Shown piece after piece: positions 50,328 through 59,030 of a stretch of 64,000 nucleotides of DNA. Source of the stretch: Streptomyces paradoxus (GTDB taxonomy: Bacteria > Actinomycetota > Actinomycetes > Streptomycetales > Streptomycetaceae); the NCBI RefSeq assembly GCF_014202475.1, contig NZ_JACHGV010000002.1:891102-955101 (forward strand), given 5' to 3'. Numbering within the stretch: the stretch's first letter is position 1; the number at the start of each line of letters is the position of its first letter. A model generated the notes under the pieces. It was not told the DNA's origin. It saw only the letters and a program-made list of their open reading frames with translations, and ran no database searches. A program made the position numbers and the translations under genes.

Positions 50328-51115
50328 CAACTCGGCACGGAACCCTTGCCGGTCTCCAGGGCCACCAGGGAACTCACCGTGCTCTTCAGCGTGGTCACCG
50401 GAATCAGCCGCAGGCCCTTCGGCAGATTCGCACGGGCGTCCCCGCACTCCGCCTTGGGCACCAGGAACACCGTCGCCCCGTCCCGCTTCGCGGCCTGGGT
50501 CTTCAGGGCGACGCCCCCCACCGCACCGACCCGGCCGGTCTCGTCGATCGTGCCCGTACCGGCGATGACCCGGCCGCCGGTGAGATCCCCGCCGGTGCCG
50601 TCGCCGTCGAGCTTGTCGATGATCCCCAGGGAGAAGAGCAGCCCCGCACTGGGCCCGCCCACGTCCGCGAGCTTCAGGCTGACCTCGATGTCCTTGTCGT
50701 CGAGGCCGAGGTACCCCAGCGCGGCCTGCGTCGCCGCGTCCTGGGACTCCCTCATCTGCTTCTCGTTGTGCCGCTCGATCTCCTTGACGCTGTCCCCGCT
50801 CGGGTAGACCGAGTCGCGCGGCATGACCGCCTGGTCGGTGCGGAACCAGCTGTCGATGACCTGAGGGAGCGAGACCCGGGTGTCCGGGGACGTCGCCTCG
50901 ATGGTGGTCATCCGCAGCTGGCCCTTGGTGTCCCGGGCCGGCGCACCCGAGATGGTGATCACCTGCGTGCCCTTGTTCTCGCCCAGCACGTTCGCCGTCA
51001 GCCCCGGCTGCGCCACCGAGAACGGCAGCGGCGCCAGCGCCGCCGTCGCGAGCAGGGCCACGACGGGCAGGGCGCAGACGGCGACGGTCTGGGGGCGCGT
51101 GAGGCGAGAGAACAC
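50324..51115 (-). CDS. Secreted Lon-like (S16) serine protease without PDZ domain
   Basis: 263 residues. An N-terminal membrane anchor (VAVCALPVVALLATAALAPL) precedes the S16 protease domain with the catalytic Ser in ADVGGPSAGLLFSLGIID and Lys in GGVALKTQAAKRDGATVF. These proteins (YlbL-like) usually have a PDZ domain of about 90 residues between anchor and protease; none is recognisable here, the linker being only about 60 residues. The start is GTG, 6 nt after TAGATT (51122-51127), so probably leaderless. It ends overlapping the convergent 56-residue gene. Confidence 0.85.
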   Translation of the reverse strand: MFSRLTRPQTVAVCALPVVALLATAALAPLPFSVAQPGLTANVLGENKGTQVITISGAPARDTKGQLRMTTIEATSPDTRVSLPQVIDSWFRTDQAVMPRDSVYPSGDSVKEIERHNEKQMRESQDAATQAALGYLGLDDKDIEVSLKLADVGGPSAGLLFSLGIIDKLDGDGTGGDLTGGRVIAGTGTIDETGRVGAVGGVALKTQAAKRDGATVFLVPKAECGDARANLPKGLRLIPVTTLKSTVSSLVALETGKGSVPSC

Positions 51116-51192
51116 GGGATCAATCTAACGCGGGAGCCGGACACCGCCGGGACCAGGGCGTCCGGGGGCCCTCTCCCGCTACCCGGCGTGCG

Positions 51193-51834
51193 TCAGCGCA
51201 GCGCCTCCGCGACCTCCCGGGCCGCCTCGACGACCCGTGGCCCCACCCGCTCCGGCACGGCCTCCGCCAGCATCACCACACCCACACTGCCCTCGACGCC
51301 CGTCACGCCCAGCAGCGGCGCGGCCGCCCCGCAGGCGCCCGCCTCCAGCTCGCCGTGGGTCAGCATGTAGCCGGGCTCGCTCATCGGGTGCTGGCGGGCC
51401 GCGAGGATCGCCTTGCCGGCGGCGCCGCGGCCCAGGGGGTGCCGGAATCCGGCCCGGTAGGCGACGTGGTAGTCCGTCCAGGTCGGCTCCACCACGGCCA
51501 CGGCCAGCGCGTCCGCCCCGTCGACCAGGGTCAGGTGCGCCGTCGCGCCGATGTCCTCGGCCAGTGATCGCAGCGCCGGCATCGCGGCCTCCCGCACCAG
51601 CGGGTGGACCTGCCGTCCCAGACGCAGCACCCCAAGCCCGACCCTGGCACGTCCGCCGAGGTCACGGCGTATGAGCGCATGCTGCTCCAGGGTGGCGAGC
51701 AACCGGTACACGACGGTCCGGTTCACACCGAGCCGGACGGAGAGCTCGGTCACGGTCAGCCCGTGGTCCGTGTCGGCGAGCAGTTTGAGGACACGCAGTC
51801 CCCGGTCGAGCGTCTGGGAGGTCTCCGCGGTCAC
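51193..51834 (-). CDS. IclR-family regulator
   Basis: 213 residues. The N-terminal HTH has LRVLKLLADTDHGLTVTELS, VRLGVNRTVVYRLLATLEQH; the C-terminal effector domain has HPLVREAAMPALRSLAEDIG, ATAHLTLVDGADALAVAVVE and GRGAAGKAILAAR. The effector domain is shorter than usual, and the usual RCVSIRR-type motif is not obvious. The start is GTG 51832-51834, with AAGGAG 8 nt before; a GTG three codons upstream is too close to that site. The target is unknown: the adjacent genes are not clearly catabolic. Confidence 0.88.
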   Translation of the reverse strand: MTAETSQTLDRGLRVLKLLADTDHGLTVTELSVRLGVNRTVVYRLLATLEQHALIRRDLGGRARVGLGVLRLGRQVHPLVREAAMPALRSLAEDIGATAHLTLVDGADALAVAVVEPTWTDYHVAYRAGFRHPLGRGAAGKAILAARQHPMSEPGYMLTHGELEAGACGAAAPLLGVTGVEGSVGVVMLAEAVPERVGPRVVEAAREVAEALR

Positions 51835-52193
51835 GACGCCCACTCCTTAGTGGTGAGGTCGGCGGCCCCCCGGTCGGCGGATGCGTCACCGAGTCCCGTC
51901 GGTAACGCGCTTCAGAGGCCGCCGATCGGCCGGCGGCCCGGCCTGTCCGGGCCGCGTCGCTTCACGGCTGCGCTCCGCGGCGGCGCTGCCACGGGGCGTG
52001 TGCGTAGCGGGACAGTAGCGAAGCAGGTTCGCTGAGCGGAAGGCTCCGTCCAGAATCCGGGCACTGACAGGTGCGTCGTATTGCCCTTTGCGGTGGTATG
52101 CGCCCCGTCAGGGGCGCGGGGCTGTGCCGATGTGCGGCTCTGCCGCGTGGGCGCGACCAGCCACATGCAACCCGCAGGCAACGAATGACAACG
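51835..52193. other. Intergenic region between IclR and helicase genes
   Basis: 359 bp between two minus-strand genes. It contains a dispersed GC-rich repeat (52101-52164) and otherwise nothing convincing on either strand; the helicase gene end has no strong hairpin. Confidence 0.45.
52101..52164. repeat. Dispersed Streptomyces-type GC-rich repeat, copy B
   Basis: CGCCCCGTCAGGGGCGCGGG then GCTGTGCCGATGTGCGG and GCGCGACCAGCCACA. The first part is a hairpin (GCGCCCC/GGGGCGC). It is related to copy A at 20.8 kb and to the intergenic element abundant in Streptomyces genomes. Probably a palindromic-unit type repeat; no coding capacity. Confidence 0.6.
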
Positions 52194-53993
52194 TCACTTC
52201 ATCCGCGTAGCCCACTCCTGCACCTTGGTGATCCGCTGCTTCAGCTGCCCCGCAGTCGCCTCAGCCGCCGGAGGCCCCCCGCACACGCGCCGCAGCTCCG
52301 TGTGGATCACCCCGTGCGGCTTGCCGCTCTGGTGGACGTAAGCGCCGACCATCGTGTTGAGCTGCCGCCGCAGCTCCATCATCTCCTTGTGGGAGACCAC
52401 CGGCCGCCGCTCCGCTGGCACTTCGAGCAGGTCGGCTTCCTCGTCCGGCTTCTTGCGGCTGTGCGCGATCTGCCGGGCCTGCCGCTTCTGCAGCAGCAGC
52501 TGCACCTGGTCGGGCTCCAGCAGGCCCGGGATGCCGAGGTAGTCCTGCTCCTCCTCGCTGCCCGGGTGGGCCTGCATGCCGAACTCGGCACCGTTGTACA
52601 TGACCCGGTCGAAGACGGCCTCGGACTCCAGCGCCTCGAAGGAGAACTGCTCCTGCTCACCGGTGTCCTCGTCCTGCTCCCGGTTCGCCTCGTCCATCTC
52701 CTTCTCGGACTCGGCGTACGGGTCCTCCTCGCCCGCCTTCTTCGGCTTGTCGAGGACGTGGTCGCGCTCGCGCTCCATCTCGTTGGCGAAGGAGAGCAGG
52801 TCGGGCACGGTCGGCAGGAACACCGAGGCGGTCTCGCCGCGCCGCCGGGACCGCACGAAACGGCCGACGGCCTGGGCGAAGAAGAGCGGGGTGGAGATGG
52901 TGGTGGCGTAGACGCCCACCGCCAGCCGCGGCACGTCGACGCCCTCGGACACCATCCGCACGGCGACCATCCACCGGTCGTTGTTCGCGCTGAACTCGTC
53001 GATCCGCTCGGAGGCGCCGGAGTCGTCGGACAGCACGAGGGTCGCCTTGCTGCCGGTGATCTCCCGGATGAGCTTGGCGTACGCGCGCGCCGAGTCCTGG
53101 TCGGAGGCGATGACCAGGGCGCCCGCGTCCGGGATGGCCTTCCGGACCTCGGTCAGCCGCTGGTCGGCCGCCCGCAGCACGGACGGCATCCACTCACCGC
53201 GCGGATCCAGCGCGGTCCGCCAGGCCTGGCTGATGGCGTCCTTGGTCATGGGCTCGCCGAGCCGGGCGGCGATCTCGTCACCGGCCTTGGTCCGCCAGCG
53301 CATGTTGCCGCTGTAGGAGAGGAAGATGACGGGCCGGACGACGTTGTCGGCGAGGGCGTTGCCGTAGCCGTAGGTGTAGTCGGCCGCCGACCGCCGGATG
53401 CCGTCGTTGCCCTCCTCGTACGTCACGAAGGGGATGGGGTTGGTGTCGGACCGGAAGGGCGTACCGGTCAGGGCGAGCCGCCGGGTCGCGGGCTCGAAGG
53501 CCTCCAGGCAGGCCTCGCCCCAGGACTTGCTGTCACCGGCGTGGTGGATCTCGTCGAGGATGACGAGCGTCTTGCGCTGCTCCACGCGGTTGCGGTGCAG
53601 CATGGGCCGGACGCCGACACCGGCGTACGTCACGGCGACGCCGTGGTACTCCCGGCCGAGCGGCCCGGCGCTGTACTCCGGGTCGAGCTTGATCCCTATG
53701 CGGGCCGCGGCCTCGGCCCACTGCTTCTTCAGGTGCTCGGTCGGGGCGACGACGGTCACCTGCTGCACGACATGGTGGTGCAGCATCCAGGAGGCCAGCG
53801 TCAGCGCGAAGGTCGTCTTGCCGGCGCCGGGGGTGGCGACCGCGAGGAAGTCCCGCGGCTGTTCCTGGATGTACTTCTCCATCGCGCCCTGCTGCCAGGC
53901 TCGCAGCTTGCTGGCGGTACCCCAGGGGGCGCGGCCGGGGAACGCCGGGGACAGGTGGTGCGAGGCGGAACTGGTGCCGGCGGTGGTAGTCAC
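52194..53993 (-). CDS. DExH-box helicase (superfamily 2, type III restriction/XPB-like)
   Basis: 599 residues. Walker A ATPGAGKTTFALTL, motif II VILDEIHHAGDS (DEIH), motif III ALTGTPFRSDTNPIPF and motif VI QAVGRFVRSRRRGET (arginine fingers) are present, with a C-terminal tail containing EQEQFSFEALESEAVFDRV, ERRPVVSHKEMMELRRQLN. It unwinds or moves along duplex nucleic acid using ATP; a conserved actinobacterial protein without a known partner. The start is GTG 53991-53993; upstream in-frame codons are not supported. Confidence 0.9.
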   Translation of the reverse strand: MTTTAGTSSASHHLSPAFPGRAPWGTASKLRAWQQGAMEKYIQEQPRDFLAVATPGAGKTTFALTLASWMLHHHVVQQVTVVAPTEHLKKQWAEAAARIGIKLDPEYSAGPLGREYHGVAVTYAGVGVRPMLHRNRVEQRKTLVILDEIHHAGDSKSWGEACLEAFEPATRRLALTGTPFRSDTNPIPFVTYEEGNDGIRRSAADYTYGYGNALADNVVRPVIFLSYSGNMRWRTKAGDEIAARLGEPMTKDAISQAWRTALDPRGEWMPSVLRAADQRLTEVRKAIPDAGALVIASDQDSARAYAKLIREITGSKATLVLSDDSGASERIDEFSANNDRWMVAVRMVSEGVDVPRLAVGVYATTISTPLFFAQAVGRFVRSRRRGETASVFLPTVPDLLSFANEMERERDHVLDKPKKAGEEDPYAESEKEMDEANREQDEDTGEQEQFSFEALESEAVFDRVMYNGAEFGMQAHPGSEEEQDYLGIPGLLEPDQVQLLLQKRQARQIAHSRKKPDEEADLLEVPAERRPVVSHKEMMELRRQLNTMVGAYVHQSGKPHGVIHTELRRVCGGPPAAEATAGQLKQRITKVQEWATRMK

Positions 53994-54130
53994 GGTCTCC
54001 GTTGGGGGTCGGGCGGCTCGTGCGAGGGAGCCTGACGGCTCGGCTACGTATGACAACCGGGCCACCCTACCGGCGCCCCGAGCCGGTCAACGCGCGGACC
54101 GGGCCGGGTCACCTGTGGGTGGGACCGACG

Positions 54131-54514
54131 TCACAGCTCCCTCAGTCGTCCCGCGATCCCTTCGACCTCCGCCTCGGCCCCGGAGGCGACGTCGACGACC
54201 AGCGCGTAGGCCGTGTCCTTGTCCGCCCCGGCCAGGTCGACGCCGTTGAGGGCGAGGAAGGCGGCGGTGGCCAGCCAGGCGGTGCGCTTGTTGCCGTCGA
54301 CGAGGGGGTGGTTGGCGGCGAGGGCGTGCAGGAGGGCGGCGGCCTGCTCGTACAGGTCGTCGTAGGCGGCCGTGCCGAACATGCGGGCGCGGGGGCGGTG
54401 CACGGCGGAGGCGAGCAGCCCGGGGGCGCGCGCCTCGGGCGGCCGCCCGCCGAAGGCGACCTCGGCGATGGCGGTGACCTCGTCGACGGTCAGGTAGCGG
54501 GTGTCCCTGGTCAT
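54131..54514 (-). CDS. Doc/Fic-family toxin
   Basis: 127 residues. The catalytic motif HPLVDGNKRTAW (His69 to Arg77) is the Doc-type Fic motif, preceded by ARAPGLLASAVHRPRARMFG and followed by LALNGVDLAGADKDTA. Doc proteins phosphorylate elongation factor Tu and stop translation. The ATG overlaps the upstream antitoxin gene by 4 bp, so the pair are co-translated. Motif residues are intact, so the toxin is likely active. Confidence 0.9.
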   Translation of the reverse strand: MTRDTRYLTVDEVTAIAEVAFGGRPPEARAPGLLASAVHRPRARMFGTAAYDDLYEQAAALLHALAANHPLVDGNKRTAWLATAAFLALNGVDLAGADKDTAYALVVDVASGAEAEVEGIAGRLREL

Positions 54515-54711
54515 TCGCCGAGCCTCCTCAGCAGGTCGGCGTGGTGGCGCGCGAGCCTCTCCGCGACGGCGCGCACGAAGGCGCCTTCCTGGCCCAGGTA
54601 TGCGCGTACTGCGTGCAGCGCCACCTCCTCGGGCGTGCGGCCCTGGGCGTCCGCGAGGTCGTCGAGGGCGGTCCGCAGTGCGGGGTCGAGGGGCAGGTCG
54701 AGGCGGGACAT
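54511..54711 (-). CDS. Ribbon-helix-helix antitoxin partner of Doc
   Basis: 66 residues. LDLPLDPALRTALDDLADAQ, GRTPEEVALHAVRAYLGQEG has the strand-helix-helix order of CopG-like antitoxins, and the C-terminal helix (FVRAVAERLARHHADLLRR) would cover the toxin active site. It is shorter than Phd, the usual Doc antitoxin, and of the CopG rather than the Phd fold. The four-base overlap with doc supports a toxin-antitoxin operon. Confidence 0.8.
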   Translation of the reverse strand: MSRLDLPLDPALRTALDDLADAQGRTPEEVALHAVRAYLGQEGAFVRAVAERLARHHADLLRRLGE

Positions 54712-54751
54712 GCGCAGAGGCTACGGCCGGGGCATGGCGAGGGCGACCGCT

Positions 54752-56377
54752 TTACGGCGACGTCTGCGGCCGTCGTTCCCGCAGGCGCGTCGACACCCAG
54801 GCCCCGGCCAGCGCCACCCCTGCCATCGGCAGGAACACCGCGGTGAAGGCGGCCGGGTGGGAGCCGGACGTGTGGGTGGCCGAGTGGGTCACGGTGCCGC
54901 CGCCCAGCGCGGCGAAGGCGGCGCCGCCGGCGGACAGCAGGACGACGTTGGAGAGGCCGTCGGAGATCTGGAGGGCGGCGGAGTTGGTGCCGGCCTCCTC
55001 GGGGGCGGAGAGCTTGAGCAGGAGGACGCTCGTGGAGGAGATCACGAGCCCCATCCCGAAGCACCCGAAGGCCCAGGCGACGGCGACGGTCCAGACGGGC
55101 ACGGAGTCGATCAGCACACTGGGTGCCGTGGCGATGGCCGCCGCCACCAGCAGCATCCCGACGGTGGTCAGCCGCTCCCGGTACGGCTCCACCCGCGACC
55201 GCGACTGCACCCACGAGCCCAGCGCCCACGTCCCCCCGCCCGCGGCGAGCGAGAAGCCGGCCAGCGTCGGACTGAGCCCGCGCTGCGTGACCAGCATCAG
55301 CGGCACGAACGACTCGGCGGCGATGAAGGACCCGGCGGCGACGCCCCGCAACAGCACGACGGACGGCAGGCCGCGCACGGCCCGGTACGTGCCGCGCGGG
55401 AGCAGCCCGAGCACGGCCGGCACGAGCAGGGCCATACCCACGGCACCGGGCAGGAGCGAGAACGGGCGCAGGTCCTGGGCGGCGTACTGGAGCAGCCCGG
55501 CACCCAGGGAGATGGCCAGGGCGAGCCGGATGCGCCGGCGGTCGAACGAGGCGGGCGGGTCGTGCGGCGGGGTGGGCCGGTCGGTCGTCCGCGTCGGCTC
55601 CGACGTGACGGGCCGGTCGGTCGTCCGCACCGGATCAGGGGTGACGGGCCGGTCGGCGAGGGCGGTCCGTTCCGCCGGGACGGGCACATCGGGACCTTCC
55701 ACCGCGGCGGACTCGGCGGCGGTGTGCCCCGCCGGGCCGGACGCCCGGCGCCTTATCTGCGGCAGCGCGAGCGCGAGCGGGAAGACGACGAGCAGGGGTA
55801 TCCCCACGAACACCCATCGCCACCCCAGCTGTTCGGTCACCGTGCCGGCGGCGAGCGGGCCGACGATCGACGGCAGGACCCAGCTCGCGGCGAACGCGGC
55901 CATGATGGCCGGCCGCAGCCGCTCGGGATAAGCCCGCCCGACGACGACGTACAGGGCGACGATCACCAGCCCACCGCCGAGCCCCTGCACGGCCCGGCCC
56001 AGGATGAACACCCACATCGCCCCGGCGGTGCCGGACAGCAGCAGCCCGGCGCCGAAGGAGGCGATGCCCGTCGTCAACGGCCCGAGGGGCCCACGCCGGT
56101 CGGACCACTGTCCCGAGAGCACCATCCCGAACAGGCTGGTCGTGAAGTACCCGGAGAAGGCGAACGCGTACAGCGACACCCCGTCCAGCTCCCGGGCCGC
56201 GACCGGCATCGCCGTCCCCACGGCGGTCGCCTCGAAGGCGATGAGCAGCACGACGGAGACGATCCCGACACTCAACGCCCGGTACGCCGCCCCGAGCACA
56301 CCTTCTTCCCGCTCGGCCACGGAGGGCGGACCAACGGCTTCCTCGACATCGGCATCACGCGGCTTCGGGACGGTCAT
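54752..56377 (-). CDS. MFS transporter, multidrug-efflux type
   Basis: 541 residues, 12-14 helices. SVGIVSVVLLIAFEATAVGT, AMPVAARELDGVSLYAFAFS at the first helices and GQWSDRRGPLGPLTTGIASF (motif A) mark the DHA group; RAVQGLGGGLVIVALYVVVG follows. A cytoplasmic insert around residues 215-270 is rich in Thr/Pro/Asp repeats (RPVTPDPVRTTD, RPVTSEPTRTTD), an odd feature. It likely exports drugs by proton exchange. The ATG is 7 nt after TACGCT (56385-56390), so the transcript is probably leaderless. Confidence 0.88.
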   Translation of the reverse strand: MTVPKPRDADVEEAVGPPSVAEREEGVLGAAYRALSVGIVSVVLLIAFEATAVGTAMPVAARELDGVSLYAFAFSGYFTTSLFGMVLSGQWSDRRGPLGPLTTGIASFGAGLLLSGTAGAMWVFILGRAVQGLGGGLVIVALYVVVGRAYPERLRPAIMAAFAASWVLPSIVGPLAAGTVTEQLGWRWVFVGIPLLVVFPLALALPQIRRRASGPAGHTAAESAAVEGPDVPVPAERTALADRPVTPDPVRTTDRPVTSEPTRTTDRPTPPHDPPASFDRRRIRLALAISLGAGLLQYAAQDLRPFSLLPGAVGMALLVPAVLGLLPRGTYRAVRGLPSVVLLRGVAAGSFIAAESFVPLMLVTQRGLSPTLAGFSLAAGGGTWALGSWVQSRSRVEPYRERLTTVGMLLVAAAIATAPSVLIDSVPVWTVAVAWAFGCFGMGLVISSTSVLLLKLSAPEEAGTNSAALQISDGLSNVVLLSAGGAAFAALGGGTVTHSATHTSGSHPAAFTAVFLPMAGVALAGAWVSTRLRERRPQTSP

Positions 56378-56570
56378 GCCCGCCAGCGTAAGGTCCACAC
56401 CGCACGGTGACCCCTGTCCCTGGACGGTCCCGGCCTCAGACCTTGGTCGTACGCCCCGCCTCTCGGCCACGCCCTTCATGAACTGCGTATGGCAGTCACA
56501 TTGCAGCCCACGCAACCCCCTTGAGCCGGGCTTCACCCAGCTCTACGGTCACTACACCGAGTTCAAACAC

Positions 56571-56645
56571 GGCCGTGTGCCCGAGTGGTTCAGGGGCTCG
56601 CCTGCAAAGCGAGTTACGTGGGTTCGAATCCCGCCACGGCCTCCA
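56571..56645 (+). tRNA. tRNA-Cys (GCA)
   Basis: Acceptor GGCCGTG/CACGGCC, D arm, anticodon stem CTCGC/GCGAG with loop CTGCAAA (anticodon GCA), T loop TTCGAAT. U73 and anticodon GCA are cysteine identity features. CCA is encoded (56643-56645), unlike the tRNA-Leu and tRNA-Gly-like genes in this window. The stop of the unusual lipoprotein gene on the other strand is only 18 bp away. Confidence 0.95.
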
Positions 56646-56662
56646 TTGCCTGAGCGGCACAG

Positions 56663-58264
56663 CTACCGCACGGTCCGCCTGGCTGCTCCAGGAAGACCCG
56701 GCGTGTGCTCCAGTGTCGGGGTGTGTTCCGTCGGGGTGACGGGGGGCTCTTCGGGCGTCTGCGTGCCGGGCGTTTGCTCCTCGGGCGTTTGCTCCTCGGG
56801 CGTCTCCTCCTCGGGTGTCTCCTCCTCGGGTGTCTCCTCCTCGGGCCGCTCCGGTGTCTCGCCGGGCGTCTCGGGTGTGGTTTCGGTGGTCTGCTGGGTG
56901 TCGGGAGTCGTTTCACCGCGCGGCGGCTCTGCGCACTCCGGCTCCTGTCCGGGCTGGCGCTTCAGGCCGCCCACGGCAGGCGACTTGCAGATGTAGCTGG
57001 TGACGCCGTTGTGGCCGTCGATGATCTGCTGGCGGGTTTTCGATCCCTTCTGCAGGTAATTGTTGATGAAGTGGATGGCCAGGGGGTTCAACTCAGGCTG
57101 CGGTGGCGTCGCTTCGGCAGTGGGGTCAAGTGAGTCGTTGTTGATGCTGTTGATGATGTCGTTGGGGAGCAGGACGTAGCGGCTGTCGTCGGTGTTCAGA
57201 GTGGTGGGGTCCTCATCCTTGAAGGGCGGTGCGATGTAGATCGCTCCGATGGGAGAAGGGCCGGGGCGTTTGGCCGACACATCCGCATCCAGATCTCGCT
57301 TGACCTGCCGAACGATGAAACAACCGTCGCTGTGGGCGACCAGAACGACTCGGTTGCCGGCGTTCAGTTCGCCGCGCACCTGCTTCGTCAGCTCGCCGTA
57401 CGCGGGGCTCTTCCTGGCGGCTTCCGGCGAGGCCCACCTGTTCACCAGCCCTGGCATGGAATTCGTCAGAGCATCTCCGGCGGCCGTCACCGTGACCATC
57501 AGGTCTGGCACTGCGAGGGGATGGGTCAGGGAGTCGATCAGGTCGACCACCGCTTGAGGCTTGTCCTTCTTGACGGCCGGATTCTGGGCCCCGGCCATAC
57601 CGGCTCGCACGCTTCCGATGGGGTCCACGGCGCTGCGGTTGTACACGGTGGTGATCTGCTGTACCAGGGCGTCGCCCAGCGCGGTCCCGGCCTGTGGCAG
57701 ATCCAGGACGCTGTTGTTGAGGACGCCGTTGGTGAAGAATGTCTTCACCATGGGCTGAGCCTGGGCCGGGGCATTCGGGGCGGCCCTCGGAGCTGCTCCG
57801 ACTGTCTGTCGCCCGCCGGCACCCTGGTTCCCCTTCCTCGGGGGAGCCGGCACCGTCACCGAGTGACCGTTCAACTCGGCATTGTTCTCGAGGAATGCGT
57901 CCATGCCGCCACGCCTTTTCCACTGGCGGGCGTGTGAGGCGAGCACCTCTCCGAGCATTTCCTGCGGATCCATTCCCGCATCCCGGGCGGCGGCCATGGC
58001 ATCGGCGACGTCCTGGAAGGCGCGCTGTGCCCCTTGGCCCCGCAGTGGGTCTTCCGTGGCGGCCAGACGATCCCGGAGTTCTTCGGGTGCGTCTTCTTGC
58101 CTCGATGCCCCTGTCGCCGTCGGACCGCATGCTGTCGTCAAGGTCGCGGCCACGCCGAGCACCAAGGCGGTCCATGCCGCGGCAAGGGCTCTTCTCCAAT
58201 CGCCCTCCGGCCGGCACGGGTGCCTGTTTCGGGCTTCTACGCGGGTGTGCGTCGTGTTCCTCAT
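56663..58264 (-). CDS. Lipoprotein with a hydrolase-like nucleophile motif and PEEET repeats
   Basis: 533 residues. The signal ends in a lipobox LTTAC, so it is anchored on the outer face. The central part has an alpha/beta-hydrolase-like elbow RVVLVAHSDGCFIVRQVKRD (Ser in HSDG) and a strand-like VTVTAAGDALTNSMPGLVNR, but no complete catalytic triad can be assigned. The C-terminal 120 residues are acidic PEEETPEEE-type repeats, then TPTLEHTPGLPG, probably disordered. GGAG 5 nt before the ATG supports the start. The lower GC content and place beside tRNA-Cys suggest acquisition, but no integrase is present. Confidence 0.68.
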   Translation of the reverse strand: MRNTTHTRVEARNRHPCRPEGDWRRALAAAWTALVLGVAATLTTACGPTATGASRQEDAPEELRDRLAATEDPLRGQGAQRAFQDVADAMAAARDAGMDPQEMLGEVLASHARQWKRRGGMDAFLENNAELNGHSVTVPAPPRKGNQGAGGRQTVGAAPRAAPNAPAQAQPMVKTFFTNGVLNNSVLDLPQAGTALGDALVQQITTVYNRSAVDPIGSVRAGMAGAQNPAVKKDKPQAVVDLIDSLTHPLAVPDLMVTVTAAGDALTNSMPGLVNRWASPEAARKSPAYGELTKQVRGELNAGNRVVLVAHSDGCFIVRQVKRDLDADVSAKRPGPSPIGAIYIAPPFKDEDPTTLNTDDSRYVLLPNDIINSINNDSLDPTAEATPPQPELNPLAIHFINNYLQKGSKTRQQIIDGHNGVTSYICKSPAVGGLKRQPGQEPECAEPPRGETTPDTQQTTETTPETPGETPERPEEETPEEETPEEETPEEQTPEEQTPGTQTPEEPPVTPTEHTPTLEHTPGLPGAARRTVR

Positions 58265-58387
58265 CCCGACTCCGTTCCGCGAGGAATTCCCCGGCGCGGA
58301 ATCCGGGGCGGGTTCAGTTTTGCAATCACCGTGACACGCCCGACGCGGCGGCGCTCGACGCTGTCCGCTGAACGGGGGGGACCCGCA

Positions 58388-58793
58388 GTGACGTACCGAC
58401 GGCTGCCGCACGGCCCCGTCGCGGGCCGGCTCGCCCGGGTCGAACCGAGACTGCTGGCCGGGCGGCCTGCGAGGCCGATGCCGTCCGTGACGATGTCCGG
58501 TGAGTACGTCGTCGAACATCTCCACGGTGAGGGCGCGGTACTGGTCGTGGACGAGACCGGCGACGTGAAGCAGGGCACCCGCAGCGTCGGGGTCCAGCGC
58601 CAGTGCACCGGCACCGCCGGGCGGAGCGAGAACGCCCAGGTCGCCGTCTCCCTCGTCCACGCCGGCGCACGCGGGACGAGACAGTGGAACGCGGGACGGT
58701 CTGGCCCTCCCCTGCGAGGTCGTCACGTTCCTCGACCGGCTGCGGGCGCTCGGCGTCGACGAACGGATCGTCCAGGCCGAACAGGAGGGCTGA
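58388..58793 (+). pseudogene. Truncated IS701-family transposase remnant
   Basis: The reading frame from GTG 58388 gives a DDE segment of IS701-type transposases: VLVVDETGDVKQGTRSVGVQ, RQCTGTAGRSENAQVAVSLV. The frame then becomes unrelated, and a different frame ends at 58793 with LDRLRALGVDERIVQAEQEG. No full N-terminus, inverted repeats or target duplication are visible, so this is a decayed fragment of at most 400 bp. Confidence 0.75.
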
Positions 58794-59030
58794 TCCCGCT
58801 TGCGGCGCGCTCACCCGGGCGAGTGGCGGAGCCCCCCAATTCCCACCACACCCCGCCCGCCTCGTCCCGAAACACCCGCGTCCCATGCTGCCGACTGGAC
58901 CTGCCCTCTCTGACACTCCGTCGGCCCCAGCGAACTCGTGCACAACCCCGAGCACCCTTCAGGCGTCCAGAACATGACCGGTAGCCGATGCTCCGGTCGT
59001 TCGCCCGCTGTTTCGACGAGGAGAACCACC

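Noticed and set aside
56571..56645. tRNA-Cys as the attachment site of an integrated element
   Set aside because: No second copy of the tRNA 3' end and no integrase were seen within the window, so a bounded element cannot be defined.
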